Part shown: positions 26,489 through 34,678 of the stretch, piece after piece
Layout: every line of letters begins with the position of its first letter
Position numbering within the stretch: the stretch's first letter is position 1
Assembly (NCBI RefSeq): GCF_003014535.1
Contig: NZ_PYGD01000001.1
Span: forward strand, 930,001-994,000
Direction of reading: 5' to 3'
Length of the DNA: 64,000 nt
Source: Taibaiella chishuiensis
Lineage (GTDB): Bacteria; Bacteroidota; Bacteroidia; Chitinophagales; Chitinophagaceae
Program-made: the position numbers and the translations under genes
Notes under the pieces: generated by a model
Database searches by the model: none
The model's input: only the letters and a program-made list of their open reading frames with translations
Told to the model about the DNA's origin: nothing

Positions 26489-26998
26489 ATGGAAGATCTG
26501 ATCGTAAATAAAGTTGCAGAAAGCGGGATTGTTACCCTGAATATGGAGTCCTTTAAACCGGCTCCCGAAACCCTTTCCGTGTTCGATATCAAGCCTTTCC
26601 TTTTCCGGGAAATGATGCTCCGGGAAAAAGACTTCCGGGCGGCGCTGGCCACCCACGACTGGGAGCAGTACCGCGGCAGGCACGTAACCGTTACCTGCTC
26701 AGCCGATGCCATTATACCCATGTGGGCCTATATGCTTATCACCACGCAGCTGAGCCCCGTTGCCGAAAGCATCGTTTCCGGTACGGAAGAGGCGCTGGAA
26801 GAGCAGGTATTGCTGCGCAATATCCTGGGTATGGATGCTGCGGCTTATGCGGATAAAAGAGTAGTCATTAAAGGATGCGGCGATAAGGCGCTGCCTGCAT
26901 CCGCCTATGTAGCCGTTTCTGAGAAACTGCGCCCGGTGGTGAAGAGCCTGATGTACGGAGAACCCTGTTCTACTGTCCCTGTGTATAAAAAGAAATAG
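26489..26998 (+). CDS. DUF2480 family protein
   Basis: 169 residues from the ATG at 26489, chosen because the -7 element leaves no room for the GTG at 26450. MEDLIVNKVAESGIVTLNMESF, then FDIKPFLFREMMLREKDFR, YRGRHVTVTCSADAIIPMWAYML and VVIKGCGDKALPASAYV are characteristic of DUF2480. This is a cytoplasmic family restricted largely to Bacteroidota, with no known function. Two conserved-looking cysteines (VTCSAD and KGCGD) could bind metal or be catalytic (inference). The exonuclease gene starts 4 bases after its stop. Confidence 0.82.
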   Translation: MEDLIVNKVAESGIVTLNMESFKPAPETLSVFDIKPFLFREMMLREKDFRAALATHDWEQYRGRHVTVTCSADAIIPMWAYMLITTQLSPVAESIVSGTEEALEEQVLLRNILGMDAAAYADKRVVIKGCGDKALPASAYVAVSEKLRPVVKSLMYGEPCSTVPVYKKK

Positions 26999-27002
26999 CT
27001 GA

Positions 27003-27578
27003 ATGAAGAAGCCGACAGATACCGACCCGGTTAACAGTTTTACCGCAATAGATTTTGAAACCGCCCATGGTAAGGCCTACAGCATTTGCCAGGTGGGCCT
27101 GGTACGGGTGGAGCAAGGGATAATCACCGACGAGATGAATATCCTGGTGCAGCCGCCTGCCAACGAATACCACTGGGGCAATACCCGCGTGCATGGTATC
27201 AGCAGTAAAGATACCCTGCGTGCACCTACTTTCGACGCCGTATGGCACCGGATGGAGCCTTATGTTACCGGTCAGCATATCGTGGCGCACAATGCGCCTT
27301 TCGACTGTACCTGCCTGCTGCAGACCCTGGCTTATTATAACCTGCCGCAGCCGCATTTCGAACAGCACTGCACCGTTAAGATCTTTAAACGCAACCTGGC
27401 CCTGCTTTGCAAGCTCTATGACATCGAGCTGAAACATCACGATGCCTTATCGGATGCAAGGGCCTGTGCCACGCTGTTTATGATGCACCTCGAGGGCAAA
27501 TCGGAAGAGATGCTGCAACTGCTCGAACTGCATCATCCGCGCAAACCCAAATATCCCCAACCGCAACAACCCCGCTAA
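27003..27578 (+). CDS. DEDDh 3'-5' exonuclease, DnaQ-like
   Basis: 191 residues. All exonuclease motifs are visible: Exo I AIDFETAHG (Asp17, Glu19), Exo II VAHNAPFD and Exo III HHDALSDARA. It resembles the proofreading epsilon subunit of DNA polymerase III but lacks a recognisable polymerase-binding tail; the C-terminus is a basic, Pro/Gln-rich stretch. It is likely a stand-alone nuclease in repair or RNA/DNA trimming. It follows DUF2480 by 4 bases and precedes folK by 17. Confidence 0.86.
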   Translation: MKKPTDTDPVNSFTAIDFETAHGKAYSICQVGLVRVEQGIITDEMNILVQPPANEYHWGNTRVHGISSKDTLRAPTFDAVWHRMEPYVTGQHIVAHNAPFDCTCLLQTLAYYNLPQPHFEQHCTVKIFKRNLALLCKLYDIELKHHDALSDARACATLFMMHLEGKSEEMLQLLELHHPRKPKYPQPQQPR

Positions 27579-27595
27579 CCAAGTCCATTCCCTGC

Positions 27596-28090
27596 ATGCA
27601 TTCTGTATTCCTGCTTACCGGCAGCAACCTCGGAGACCGCGCCACGCAGCTCAGCGCCTGCATCGCTGCCTTGCAAAACCGCGCCGGTACGGTAACCGCC
27701 AGCTCACAGGTATATGAAACCGAGGCCTGGGGTAAGGAAGGATTGCCGCCGCACCTGAACCAGGCGCTGCACCTGTCGACCACGCTGAGCCCGCTCGAAC
27801 TGCTTACCGTGATCCACGATATCGAACATGGCCTGGGCCGGGTAAGACAGGAAAAATGGGGGGTACGGGCTATGGACATCGACATTATCTACTACGACGA
27901 TATGGTGCTGAACCTGCCGGCGCTGACCATACCACACCCGCTGATGCAGGAACGGCGGTTTGTATTGCAGCCGCTTACCGAGATCGCAGCCGCTTACCTG
28001 CATCCGGTATTCCGCAAAACCACGGCCGAACTGCTCTCCTCCTGTGCCGATCCCCTGGCGGTAATGCCCGGTAATGCCGGCGAAAGATAA
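27596..28090 (+). CDS. folK: 2-amino-4-hydroxy-6-hydroxymethyldihydropteridine diphosphokinase
   Basis: 164 residues, the usual size for HPPK. It transfers pyrophosphate from ATP to the pterin alcohol in folate synthesis. TGSNLGDRATQL at the N-terminus, VYETEAWG, LGRVRQEKWGVRAMDIDIIYYDD (with the two catalytic Asp of DIDI) and IPHPLMQERRFVLQPL are all family motifs. It is the last gene of the DUF2480-exonuclease-folK run; a separate -7 element precedes the next gene. Confidence 0.93.
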   Translation: MHSVFLLTGSNLGDRATQLSACIAALQNRAGTVTASSQVYETEAWGKEGLPPHLNQALHLSTTLSPLELLTVIHDIEHGLGRVRQEKWGVRAMDIDIIYYDDMVLNLPALTIPHPLMQERRFVLQPLTEIAAAYLHPVFRKTTAELLSSCADPLAVMPGNAGER

Positions 28091-28123
28091 CCCGGCGCCT
28101 CCCCACTTTGCCCGGGTAATATT

Positions 28124-28131
28124 TATCTTTG
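28124..28131 (+). promoter_or_regulatory. -7 element of the deoxynucleoside kinase gene
   Basis: TATCTTTG fits TAnnTTTG and ends only 4 bases before the ATG at 28136. The transcript would begin at or next to the start codon. Confidence 0.55.
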
Positions 28132-28135
28132 CGCC

Positions 28136-28762
28136 ATGGAGTATCATTTTATCGCTATCGAAGGAAATATAGGTTCCGGGAAAACTACATTGGCGCACAG
28201 GCTGGCAACTCATTACAATGGTAAACTGATACTGGAGCAGTTTGTAGACAATCCTTTCCTGGCCAAATTTTACGAAGACCGCGACCGGTACGCCTTTCCT
28301 GTAGAACTTTCTTTTCTTGCAGAACGCTATAACCAGCTGAAGGCCCAATTGCTGAACCGGGACCTGTTCCAGGAGATCATTATCTCGGATTATGTCATCA
28401 CCAAAAGCCAGCTTTTTGCCCGGGCCAACCTCAACGAAGATGAGTATGATCTTTTCCAGCGCATGGCAGAAATAATGAAAAGTAATCTTCCGAAACCTGA
28501 TTTAATCATTTATCTTCATGCACCGATAGTAAAACTGCAGCAACAGATCAGGAAGCGGGGACGGCCCTACGAGCAGCAGATCAGGGATGAATACCTGGAG
28601 GAGATCGGGGCGGCCTACTCGGCTTACCTGGAGCAGGAAAAGAGCAGGATCTTACATATCGATACTACGTTGTTGGACTCCAAAATAGACGAGGACCTGG
28701 CGCAATTGATTGCTTTCCTGGATGGAGGACCGATAACATCGCAGGCTATGTTTTTAAAGTAA
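28136..28762 (+). CDS. Deoxynucleoside kinase family protein
   Basis: 208 residues. The P-loop is GNIGSGKTT at 10-18. FVDNPFLAKFYED, PVELSFLAERYNQ, ISDYVITKSQLFA and DLIIYLHAPIVKLQQQIRKRGRPYE (lid with Arg residues) follow the dCK/dGK/dNK family. It phosphorylates deoxynucleosides in salvage; substrate choice cannot be read from the sequence. A ParA-like ATPase gene follows after 20 bases. The -7 element lies so close to the ATG that the mRNA may be leaderless. Confidence 0.88.
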   Translation: MEYHFIAIEGNIGSGKTTLAHRLATHYNGKLILEQFVDNPFLAKFYEDRDRYAFPVELSFLAERYNQLKAQLLNRDLFQEIIISDYVITKSQLFARANLNEDEYDLFQRMAEIMKSNLPKPDLIIYLHAPIVKLQQQIRKRGRPYEQQIRDEYLEEIGAAYSAYLEQEKSRILHIDTTLLDSKIDEDLAQLIAFLDGGPITSQAMFLK

Positions 28763-28782
28763 ACGACAAATCCGGATGTTCT

Positions 28783-29526
28783 ATGTTTGTAATGGCACTG
28801 TACAATCTAAAAGGCGGCGTAGGTAAAACGGCTTCCTGTGTTAACCTGGCTCACTTAGCGGCCTCCGACGGGTATCGCAGCCTGTTATGGGATCTCGATC
28901 CGCAGGGCGCAGCCAGTTATTATTACAAAACACATACCCGGGCCAAGAGCGGTGTGAAGAAACTGCTGGAAAAAGAGGTATCGCTCGACGAGCTGATCCA
29001 GCTTACCGACTACGAATACCTCGATGTGATTCCTGCCGATAAATCGTCACGTAAGCTCGATATCCTGCTCGACGAACATAAGGGCTCCAAGAAGCAGATC
29101 CGGCAAATGCTGAAGCAGGCCCAGGGTAATTACGACTTCATCTTTATCGATTGCCCGCCGGGCTTTTCCGTACTGGCCGATAATATATTCGAGGCGGCCG
29201 ACGCCGTGCTGATGCCGACCATACCCACCACCTTATCGCTCCGTACCTACGAGATCGTAAAAGAATATTTCGAAGATAAAAAGCTGCCGCTTGAAAAGCT
29301 GATGTGTTTCTTTACCATGGTAGATTCGCGCAAAAGCCTGCATGCCGAGGTGATGGAGACGCTTTACCAGGACCAGCGTTTCTTCGGTACTTACATTCCC
29401 TACCTGTCGGAAGTGGAGAAAATGGGCATCTACCAGGCGCCGGTTACCGCCTTTGCGCCTTCGGGCCGTGCGGCGCAGAGTTATGCCGAGCTCTGGACCG
29501 AGATCAAGGAAGGGGTATTGTACTGA
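28783..29526 (+). CDS. ParA-family ATPase (no ParB partner)
   Basis: 247 residues. The deviant Walker A is KGGVGKTASC (Lys10, Lys15), with WDLDPQGAASYY (switch I) and FIFIDCPPG (Walker B). The family positions chromosomes, plasmids or protein complexes by ATP-driven binding to DNA or membrane. No parB-like gene or repeated parS-like site is visible next to it, so it may work with a distant partner. The second ATG at 28792 is an alternative start. It is probably co-transcribed with the deoxynucleoside kinase gene, and a bidirectional hairpin follows. Confidence 0.85.
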   Translation: MFVMALYNLKGGVGKTASCVNLAHLAASDGYRSLLWDLDPQGAASYYYKTHTRAKSGVKKLLEKEVSLDELIQLTDYEYLDVIPADKSSRKLDILLDEHKGSKKQIRQMLKQAQGNYDFIFIDCPPGFSVLADNIFEAADAVLMPTIPTTLSLRTYEIVKEYFEDKKLPLEKLMCFFTMVDSRKSLHAEVMETLYQDQRFFGTYIPYLSEVEKMGIYQAPVTAFAPSGRAAQSYAELWTEIKEGVLY

Positions 29527-29624
29527 TCCTGTCCTTGCATAAGACCCGGAAACTTTGCCACCACAGGCACAACGGGAAAAAATAAACAAATTGTTTCGTG
29601 AGGGTAATGCTCTATAAAATAAGC

Positions 29625-29651
29625 GAAGGCGCAGATCTGATCTGCGCCTTC
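29625..29651. terminator. Bidirectional terminator
   Basis: A 12-bp stem (29625-29636 with 29640-29651) with a 3-base loop, T-rich downstream on both strands. It separates the parA gene from the convergent DUF420 gene. Confidence 0.78.
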
Positions 29652-29681
29652 ATTTATTTAGGTCTTTTATGCCCGGGAAAA

Positions 29682-30269
29682 TCAGTTGTAATAAGGTGCG
29701 ATCATCCAGTACACCACCACGCCGGTAACGGCCACATAGAACCACAGCGGCCAGGTATAACGTGCAATTTTACGATGGCGGCTATACTCGCCGGTAAGCG
29801 CACGGTAGGCCGTAAACAGGATAAAAGGCAGGATTACAGCTGCCAGGATGATATGCGTAACCAGGATGATATAATAGATATAGCGGGTGCCCGACACGGC
29901 AGCGGCTTCGGCAGCCGACAGCACACCGTTATGATCGATATCGCCGTACTTGGTATCGCCGGCAAACAGGTGATGCCCGATATAGAAAACCAGGAACAAT
30001 ACCGACAGCACGATCGCCACCAGCATGATCTTTTTATGCAGCACAAATTTGCGGTTCTTGGCCGTTACCAGACCCGCGATCAGCAATACGCTTACCACCG
30101 AATTGATCAGGGAATTGATGAAGGCGAATACGTGGATATTAAAGCTAAAAGGCGACTCCGGCGGTGGGATGCGGCTCAGCGAGGCCACTACCAGGAAAAT
30201 GACTACGGAAACAATCGTGATCAGCCAGTTGGCTAGTTTGTCGTTTTTTTTAATCGATGCAGGTATCAT
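29682..30269 (-). CDS. DUF420 membrane protein with EF-hand-like loop
   Basis: 195 residues with about five membrane helices. The pattern VHAFINSLINSV-like, LHKKIM, GHHLF and YYIILVTHIILAAVILPF fits DUF420 (CtaM-like), a family encoded with cytochrome c oxidase genes and implicated in oxidase assembly. Residues 110-121 (D-I-D-H-N-G-V-L-S-A-A-E, at 29907-29942) form a textbook 12-residue EF-hand loop between helices; this is unusual in a membrane assembly factor. It is the last gene of the oxidase accessory cluster. Confidence 0.85.
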   Translation of the reverse strand: MIPASIKKNDKLANWLITIVSVVIFLVVASLSRIPPPESPFSFNIHVFAFINSLINSVVSVLLIAGLVTAKNRKFVLHKKIMLVAIVLSVLFLVFYIGHHLFAGDTKYGDIDHNGVLSAAEAAAVSGTRYIYYIILVTHIILAAVILPFILFTAYRALTGEYSRHRKIARYTWPLWFYVAVTGVVVYWMIAPYYN

Positions 30270-30317
30270 GTATGCGGTATTTTAATTTTAAATAAAAGCC
30301 GGCGTACCGGGAAGGGC

Positions 30318-31013
30318 TTACCGGCCCTTTTTTCTTTTCTCTACATTAAGGATATAAATATCGTCGGCCACCTGTTTGGTTGCTGCCTTATCCTGGCCGT
30401 CAAAATACCCCCTGATATTCCTTGCCGTGTCGAGCAGTACGAACTGCTGCGAGTGTACGAAATCGCCCGGTACGTCGGCATCGCCGAGGATCAGGCCCAG
30501 TTCGTTCTTCGCATAGTTGAAGATGGAATCGCGGCTGCCGGTAAGGAACCACCAGCGGTCATGGTCGGCGCTGAACCGGTCGGCATAGGCGCGCAGTGCG
30601 GGCACCGAATCCCGTGCGGGATCTACGGATATGGATATGAACTGCACCAGGTCGGGATTCTTTTTGATATAGGCCTTCTGAAGGTCCTTCATATTGCCGC
30701 TTAGCTGCGGGCATACGGTGGGGCAGGTGGTAAAGATAAAATCGATAACCAGTATCTTACCCTTCAGGTCCTTATTGAGGCTTACGCGCTGCCCCAATTG
30801 GTTGGTGAGCGTAATATCGGCCACCTTATGGAAAATGGTATCATTAACGGTTTTACCGTCCTTGATCACCTTGTCGATCCGGTCTACACGGTAGTAGGCG
30901 GGTATCTTCAACCTGCCGTCGGAGAACTGGCGGGTTATAAAATAAAAAGAAAGCGGTAGCACCATCGCTACCGCTATTCCAATTATATACTTTAATGTTT
31001 TGTTTGAAAGCAT
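30318..31013 (-). CDS. SCO1/SenC-family copper chaperone
   Basis: 231 residues with an N-terminal membrane anchor (~8-26) and a thioredoxin-like domain outside the membrane. The copper-binding CxxxC is TTCPTVCPQ (Cys97, Cys101), with the third ligand His187 in DFVHSQQF. SCO proteins deliver copper to the CuA site of cytochrome c oxidase subunit II or act as thiol reductants for it. It lies between subunit IV and DUF420 in the minus-strand oxidase cluster, with a 64-base gap to subunit IV. Confidence 0.92.
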   Translation of the reverse strand: MLSNKTLKYIIGIAVAMVLPLSFYFITRQFSDGRLKIPAYYRVDRIDKVIKDGKTVNDTIFHKVADITLTNQLGQRVSLNKDLKGKILVIDFIFTTCPTVCPQLSGNMKDLQKAYIKKNPDLVQFISISVDPARDSVPALRAYADRFSADHDRWWFLTGSRDSIFNYAKNELGLILGDADVPGDFVHSQQFVLLDTARNIRGYFDGQDKAATKQVADDIYILNVEKRKKGR

Positions 31014-31077
31014 GATCTTAATGCTTGCCGGTTGTACTATTTAATAAAATCGAAAGATGCAGGAGTTAAGCAGCAGC

Positions 31078-31518
31078 TTATTTTGTGCTTTCGATATTGA
31101 TCGTATCTGCCTGGGTATTGTTCATGTGCAGCCAGTGCTTGCCATCTACGATAAAGGCGATAATGAACCAGATAAAGAGGCTCAGTGGCAGCAGCACGGC
31201 AAATACGAAGTTTTTCTTCTCATCGCCAAGGTGCATGAATACGCGAACGATATAGGCGGCTTTAACGATCGTAAGTACCAGGAACACGGTAAGGATCAGT
31301 GCGGAGTGAACGCCGGCATAGTGTGCGCCCAGACCGATGGCTACTTCGATGATCGTTACCAGCGATAATAAACCGGTAACCTGCCAGATCCTTTTTACCT
31401 GTTTGCGGCTTTCTTCCGATTTGATATCAGAGTGATGCGCTAAAACACCGGAATACAGTTTGGACTGATCGCCTTCGTACAGGCTCTGGATATCTTCGTG
31501 ATGATGATGTGCAGACAT
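31078..31518 (-). CDS. Cytochrome c oxidase subunit IV family protein
   Basis: 146 residues. A histidine-rich N-terminus (SAHHHHEDI) and a ~45-residue soluble segment precede three hydrophobic helices (LLSLVTIIEVAIGLGAHYA, ALILTVFLVLTIVKAAYIV, FAVLLPLSLFIWFIIAFI). The VKAAYIVRVFMHLGDE stretch is typical of prokaryotic subunit IV (CtaF/CoxD-like). It supports assembly or stability of the heme-copper oxidase. The His-rich start could bind copper (inference). It lies 64 bases downstream of the 252-residue subunit III gene. Confidence 0.88.
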   Translation of the reverse strand: MSAHHHHEDIQSLYEGDQSKLYSGVLAHHSDIKSEESRKQVKRIWQVTGLLSLVTIIEVAIGLGAHYAGVHSALILTVFLVLTIVKAAYIVRVFMHLGDEKKNFVFAVLLPLSLFIWFIIAFIVDGKHWLHMNNTQADTINIESTK

Positions 31519-31582
31519 TTATTAAAATACTTTAAGCTTTAAGAATAAGTTGGAATAATATGCTCGGTTAAAACAACCGGCC

Positions 31583-32341
31583 TTACAGCAGGTAGAAGCA
31601 GGTGAATACGAATACCCAAACCAGATCTACAAAGTGCCAGTACAGACCTACTTTCTCTACCATTTCGTAGTGGCCGCGACGCTCGTAAGTACCGTTTACG
31701 GTATTGATCAGGAGCATAATGTTCAGGATTACACCGGAGGTAACGTGCGCACCGTGGAAACCGGTGATGGTAAAGAAGTAATTGTAAAAGTCGTGGGTAG
31801 CATTGGCAGCAACAGAAGGGTTAGCGGCAATAGCCTCGGCCGTACCTGGCTTATGCATATTGAACAGGTGCTTAACACTGTCCAGGGGAGCGTCGATGAA
31901 AGAACCCCACCAGGCGCCGGTATGGTATAAGTGCGTCCACTCCCATGCCTGGCAGGCCAGGAAGCAGATACCACCGATGATGGTCAGCAGCATCCAGCGG
32001 ATAACACCTTTTTTATCGTTGTAGTGGCCGGCATGTACGGCAAGCACCATCGTTACAGAACTCAAAATGAGGATGAAGGTCATCAAGCTCACGAACATCA
32101 GCGGCATCGGTTTGTGCAGCAGGTCGCTCAGCACGGGGAAAGAGTGGAATACCTCGTTCGGATCAGGCCAAACATTGCTGGCAAAACGGGTAGTACCGTA
32201 GCTGATCAGCAATGCACCAAAGGTAAGGGCATCCGAAAGCAGGAAAAACCACATCATTATTTTACCATAACTCACGTTATAGGGTGACTGGCCGCCGCCC
32301 CATTTACTTGTAGTAGCTGTAGCTGTAGAAGCTTGTGTCAT
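31583..32341 (-). CDS. Cytochrome c oxidase subunit III (long paralogue)
   Basis: 252 residues with seven predicted helices. MMWFFLLSDALTFGALLISYG, then CFLACQAWEWTHLYHTGAWWGSF and FYNYFFTITGFHGAHVTSGVI, end with EKVGLYWHFVDLVWVFVFTCFYLL. These are the conserved subunit III motifs, including the GLYWHFVDLVWVF signature. Subunit III stabilises the proton-pumping core, whose subunits I and II are not in this window. A second, shorter subunit III-like gene lies 136 bases upstream, so the cluster encodes a pair. Confidence 0.93.
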   Translation of the reverse strand: MTQASTATATTSKWGGGQSPYNVSYGKIMMWFFLLSDALTFGALLISYGTTRFASNVWPDPNEVFHSFPVLSDLLHKPMPLMFVSLMTFILILSSVTMVLAVHAGHYNDKKGVIRWMLLTIIGGICFLACQAWEWTHLYHTGAWWGSFIDAPLDSVKHLFNMHKPGTAEAIAANPSVAANATHDFYNYFFTITGFHGAHVTSGVILNIMLLINTVNGTYERRGHYEMVEKVGLYWHFVDLVWVFVFTCFYLL

Positions 32342-32477
32342 AAAACCGTAAAATTTTTATTGGTAGCTCAAAAGACGCTGCAAGTTACTGTATGTTGTTT
32401 ATTATTAAAAGCAACTTGCTTATATTTTTTAAAAACTACTGATAAAAGATAAAGAAAAATTGAAAAATTATACTATA

Positions 32478-33047
32478 CTATTGGTTCATCAGGAAGAAGA
32501 TGAACAGGTAAATCCATAAAATATCGACAAAGTGCCAATAAGTGCCTACGATCTCGAGGCCGGTGCTGCTGTATATTTTAACCTTACGGCTAAAGGTGCG
32601 CATAAAGGTAATGAGCAGGGCTATCACGCCGCCGATAATATGCAGGGCGTGCACGAGCACGATCACGATCAGGTATTGGAACGATACATTATTATTCCAC
32701 TTGGTATGGAAATAAAGATCTTTAAAACCGAGATATTGCAATACGGAGAAAATAACGCCCAGCACCAGGGTGATGGTGATCATCGCCTTGTGGAGCGGCA
32801 TCTGGCGCTGTTTGAAACTGCGCATGGCCAGTACCATGGTCAGGCTGCTGAGCAGGATGGCAACGGTAGAAAGGTAAAACTCGGTAGGCAGGTTGAAGTT
32901 AACCCAGTTGCCCTGCGACTTGCGTACGATATAACCGCTCGTAAGACCACCGAACATCATGATGATACTACCAATAGCGATCCACATGGCAAACTTCTGC
33001 GGGTGGATCTTTTTTCGTTGTTGTTTCTCTTGTCCGGCCATTATCAT
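32478..33047 (-). CDS. Cytochrome c oxidase subunit III (short paralogue)
   Basis: 189 residues with five predicted helices. FAMWIAIGSIIMMFGGLTSGYIVRKS and LVHALHIIGGVIALL, then EIVGTYWHFVDILWIYLFIFFLMNQ, match heme-copper oxidase subunit III but lack two helices of the longer form. Tandem short and long subunit III genes are a normal Bacteroidota arrangement. The start has two close ATGs (33047 and 33041). It lies 50 bases downstream of the heme O synthase gene and is likely co-transcribed with it. Confidence 0.9.
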   Translation of the reverse strand: MIMAGQEKQQRKKIHPQKFAMWIAIGSIIMMFGGLTSGYIVRKSQGNWVNFNLPTEFYLSTVAILLSSLTMVLAMRSFKQRQMPLHKAMITITLVLGVIFSVLQYLGFKDLYFHTKWNNNVSFQYLIVIVLVHALHIIGGVIALLITFMRTFSRKVKIYSSTGLEIVGTYWHFVDILWIYLFIFFLMNQ

Positions 33048-33097
33048 ATGTGCAGGTTGGCTTGTTGTTGAGCTGTAAATTAAAATCTTCTTATTGC

Positions 33098-33997
33098 TTA
33101 CATTTTATCGATCAGTAATGCCAGCAGTACCGTTGGCAAAAAGATAAACGAAGCATACATCAGGCGTTTGGCCGATGTGCGGTCGTTGCGTATATAAAAA
33201 ATAAAAGAAGCAAAGGCGTAGAGCAGACCGGCTGCGATCGATACCCACATACCTGCCTGGCCGCTGAGGCCGATCTGGTGCGGCAGCATACAAAGCGGGA
33301 TGAGGGTAAGGCTGTAGAAAATACACTGCAGGCCTGTAAAGGAAGTTTTTCCTTCTTTGGATGGCAGCATACGGATGCCGGCTTTCAGGTAATCTTCATA
33401 ACCTACCCAGGCAATCGCCCAGAAGTGGGGGAACTGCCAGAAGAACTGGATCAGGAAAAGCGCCCATCCGCCCAGGCCCAGGTGGCCCGTGCCGGCTACC
33501 CAGCCGATAAGCGGGGGCAAAGCGCCGGGTATAGCGCCGATAAAGGTAGCGATCGGGTGGATCTTCTTCATCGGGGTATAGGCAAAACCATAAAGCAGCA
33601 GGGATAAAAAGCTTAAGGCTGCAGCCGCAACATTAAAGTAAAAGGCCAGCAGGCCTACGCCGGCTACGGCAGAGAGTACGCAAAGGGTCCAGGCCTCGGT
33701 AACACCCATGCGCTCGTCGGGCAGGGGGCGGTTCATGGTGCGCTTCATATTGCGGTCGCTGAACCGTTCGAGGATCTGGTTGATGATATTGGCTGCATTG
33801 GTAACCAGGATACCACCGGTAAACAGGATAATCACCTCTTTCCATTCGAAAGGTATACCGGGAACCATCAGGTAACCCACAACACTGGAAAATACAACCA
33901 TGAAGCTGAGATTTGGCTTCATCAGCTGGATATAATCCCGCAGTTTAGCCGCTACAAAGGAGTATTCTTTTACTTTTATCGGTTCTTCCCTAAGCAT
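33098..33997 (-). CDS. ctaB: Heme O synthase (protoheme IX farnesyltransferase)
   Basis: 299 residues with about nine membrane helices. UbiA-type prenyltransferase motifs are visible: LMKPNLSFMVVFSSVVGYL, NIINQILERFSDRNMKRTMNRPLP and YGFAYTPMKKIHPIATFIGAIPGALPPLIGW. It adds farnesyl to heme B to make heme O for the oxidase. As the first gene of the minus-strand cluster it supplies the cofactor for the oxidase whose subunits follow. A promoter with both elements lies 44-77 bases upstream. Confidence 0.94.
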   Translation of the reverse strand: MLREEPIKVKEYSFVAAKLRDYIQLMKPNLSFMVVFSSVVGYLMVPGIPFEWKEVIILFTGGILVTNAANIINQILERFSDRNMKRTMNRPLPDERMGVTEAWTLCVLSAVAGVGLLAFYFNVAAAALSFLSLLLYGFAYTPMKKIHPIATFIGAIPGALPPLIGWVAGTGHLGLGGWALFLIQFFWQFPHFWAIAWVGYEDYLKAGIRMLPSKEGKTSFTGLQCIFYSLTLIPLCMLPHQIGLSGQAGMWVSIAAGLLYAFASFIFYIRNDRTSAKRLMYASFIFLPTVLLALLIDKM

Positions 33998-34040
33998 GAA
34001 ATAATAGATAATAATGTTTGCAGCATAAATATCTGGTCGG

Positions 34041-34074
34041 CAAAGGTAGCAGTTTTAGGTTTTTTTTGAACAAA
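34041..34074 (-). promoter_or_regulatory. Promoter of the oxidase accessory cluster
   Basis: The minus strand carries TTTG (complement of 34071-34074), a 22-base spacer and TACCTTTG (complement of 34041-34048). Both elements fit the Bacteroidota consensus; the leader to ctaB is ~40 bases. Confidence 0.7.
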
Positions 34075-34153
34075 TTTTTAACGGAGCGATCCTTAGCGAT
34101 TCGTTAACGGAGGGGAAAACCGGGGTAAAAAGGACAAAAACAAGGGGCTACAC

Positions 34154-34184
34154 ATAAAAAAAGCGGGAGAAATAAATCTCCCGC
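34154..34184 (-). terminator. Terminator of iscA
   Basis: An 8-bp stem (34163-34170 with 34177-34184). On the minus strand it is followed by a run of seven T. Confidence 0.78.
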
Positions 34185-34237
34185 CTATATTGCAGTTAAG
34201 GCTTTAGTTCCGCTATGGCCAACGTTCATTATAATAC

Positions 34238-34564
34238 CTATACCGCAAAACTTTCTCCACAAGCGCAAGTCCGGCTTGCATTTGGATTTATAAAGTGAAA
34301 ACCTTTGCCATTAAGGCCATCCGAAAATTCTAATGTAGTATCACAAAGATACAAAAAACTTTTGATATCCGTCACCAATTTTATCCCCTTATCTTCAAAA
34401 ATCTGGTCTCCGCTCTGCGGCTCGTTATCAAAGTCCAGTTTATAAGAAAGCCCCGAACATCCGCCGCCTACGACACCGATACGCACAAAAAAGGCTTCGC
34501 CAAGTTGCTCTTCCTCACGGATCTGCAGCACGCGCTCTTTGGCTTTGTCTGAAATGTAAATCAT
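34238..34564 (-). CDS. iscA: HesB/IscA-type iron-sulfur assembly protein
   Basis: 108 residues. The three ligand cysteines are Cys36 in GGGCSGLSY and Cys100 and Cys102 in TCACGESF, exactly as in A-type carriers. These receive Fe-S clusters from the scaffold and pass them to target proteins. The cysteine desulfurase gene lies 114 bases upstream on the same strand, supporting a role in cluster assembly, but iscA has its own -7 element and terminator. Whether it corresponds to IscA, ErpA or SufA cannot be told from sequence alone. Confidence 0.92.
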   Translation of the reverse strand: MIYISDKAKERVLQIREEEQLGEAFFVRIGVVGGGCSGLSYKLDFDNEPQSGDQIFEDKGIKLVTDIKSFLYLCDTTLEFSDGLNGKGFHFINPNASRTCACGESFAV

Positions 34565-34629
34565 ATTAATTTAATATTTTAATTGTTTTTATCACGCGGG
34601 ACGGTGTCGGTTTTTCCTGCATCAAATTG

Positions 34630-34637
34630 CAAAGATA
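34630..34637 (-). promoter_or_regulatory. -7 element of iscA
   Basis: The minus strand reads TATCTTTG, 65 bases before the start codon. Confidence 0.55.
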
Positions 34638-34678
34638 AGGTTAAGCTTTTATTATCAGCTTGTTTTCACGTTCCCGGT

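Noticed and set aside
28783-29526. Plasmid or chromosome partition locus with the origin nearby
   Set aside because: No parB, no parS-like palindromes, no dnaA or DnaA-box cluster in the window; only an isolated ParA-family ATPase.
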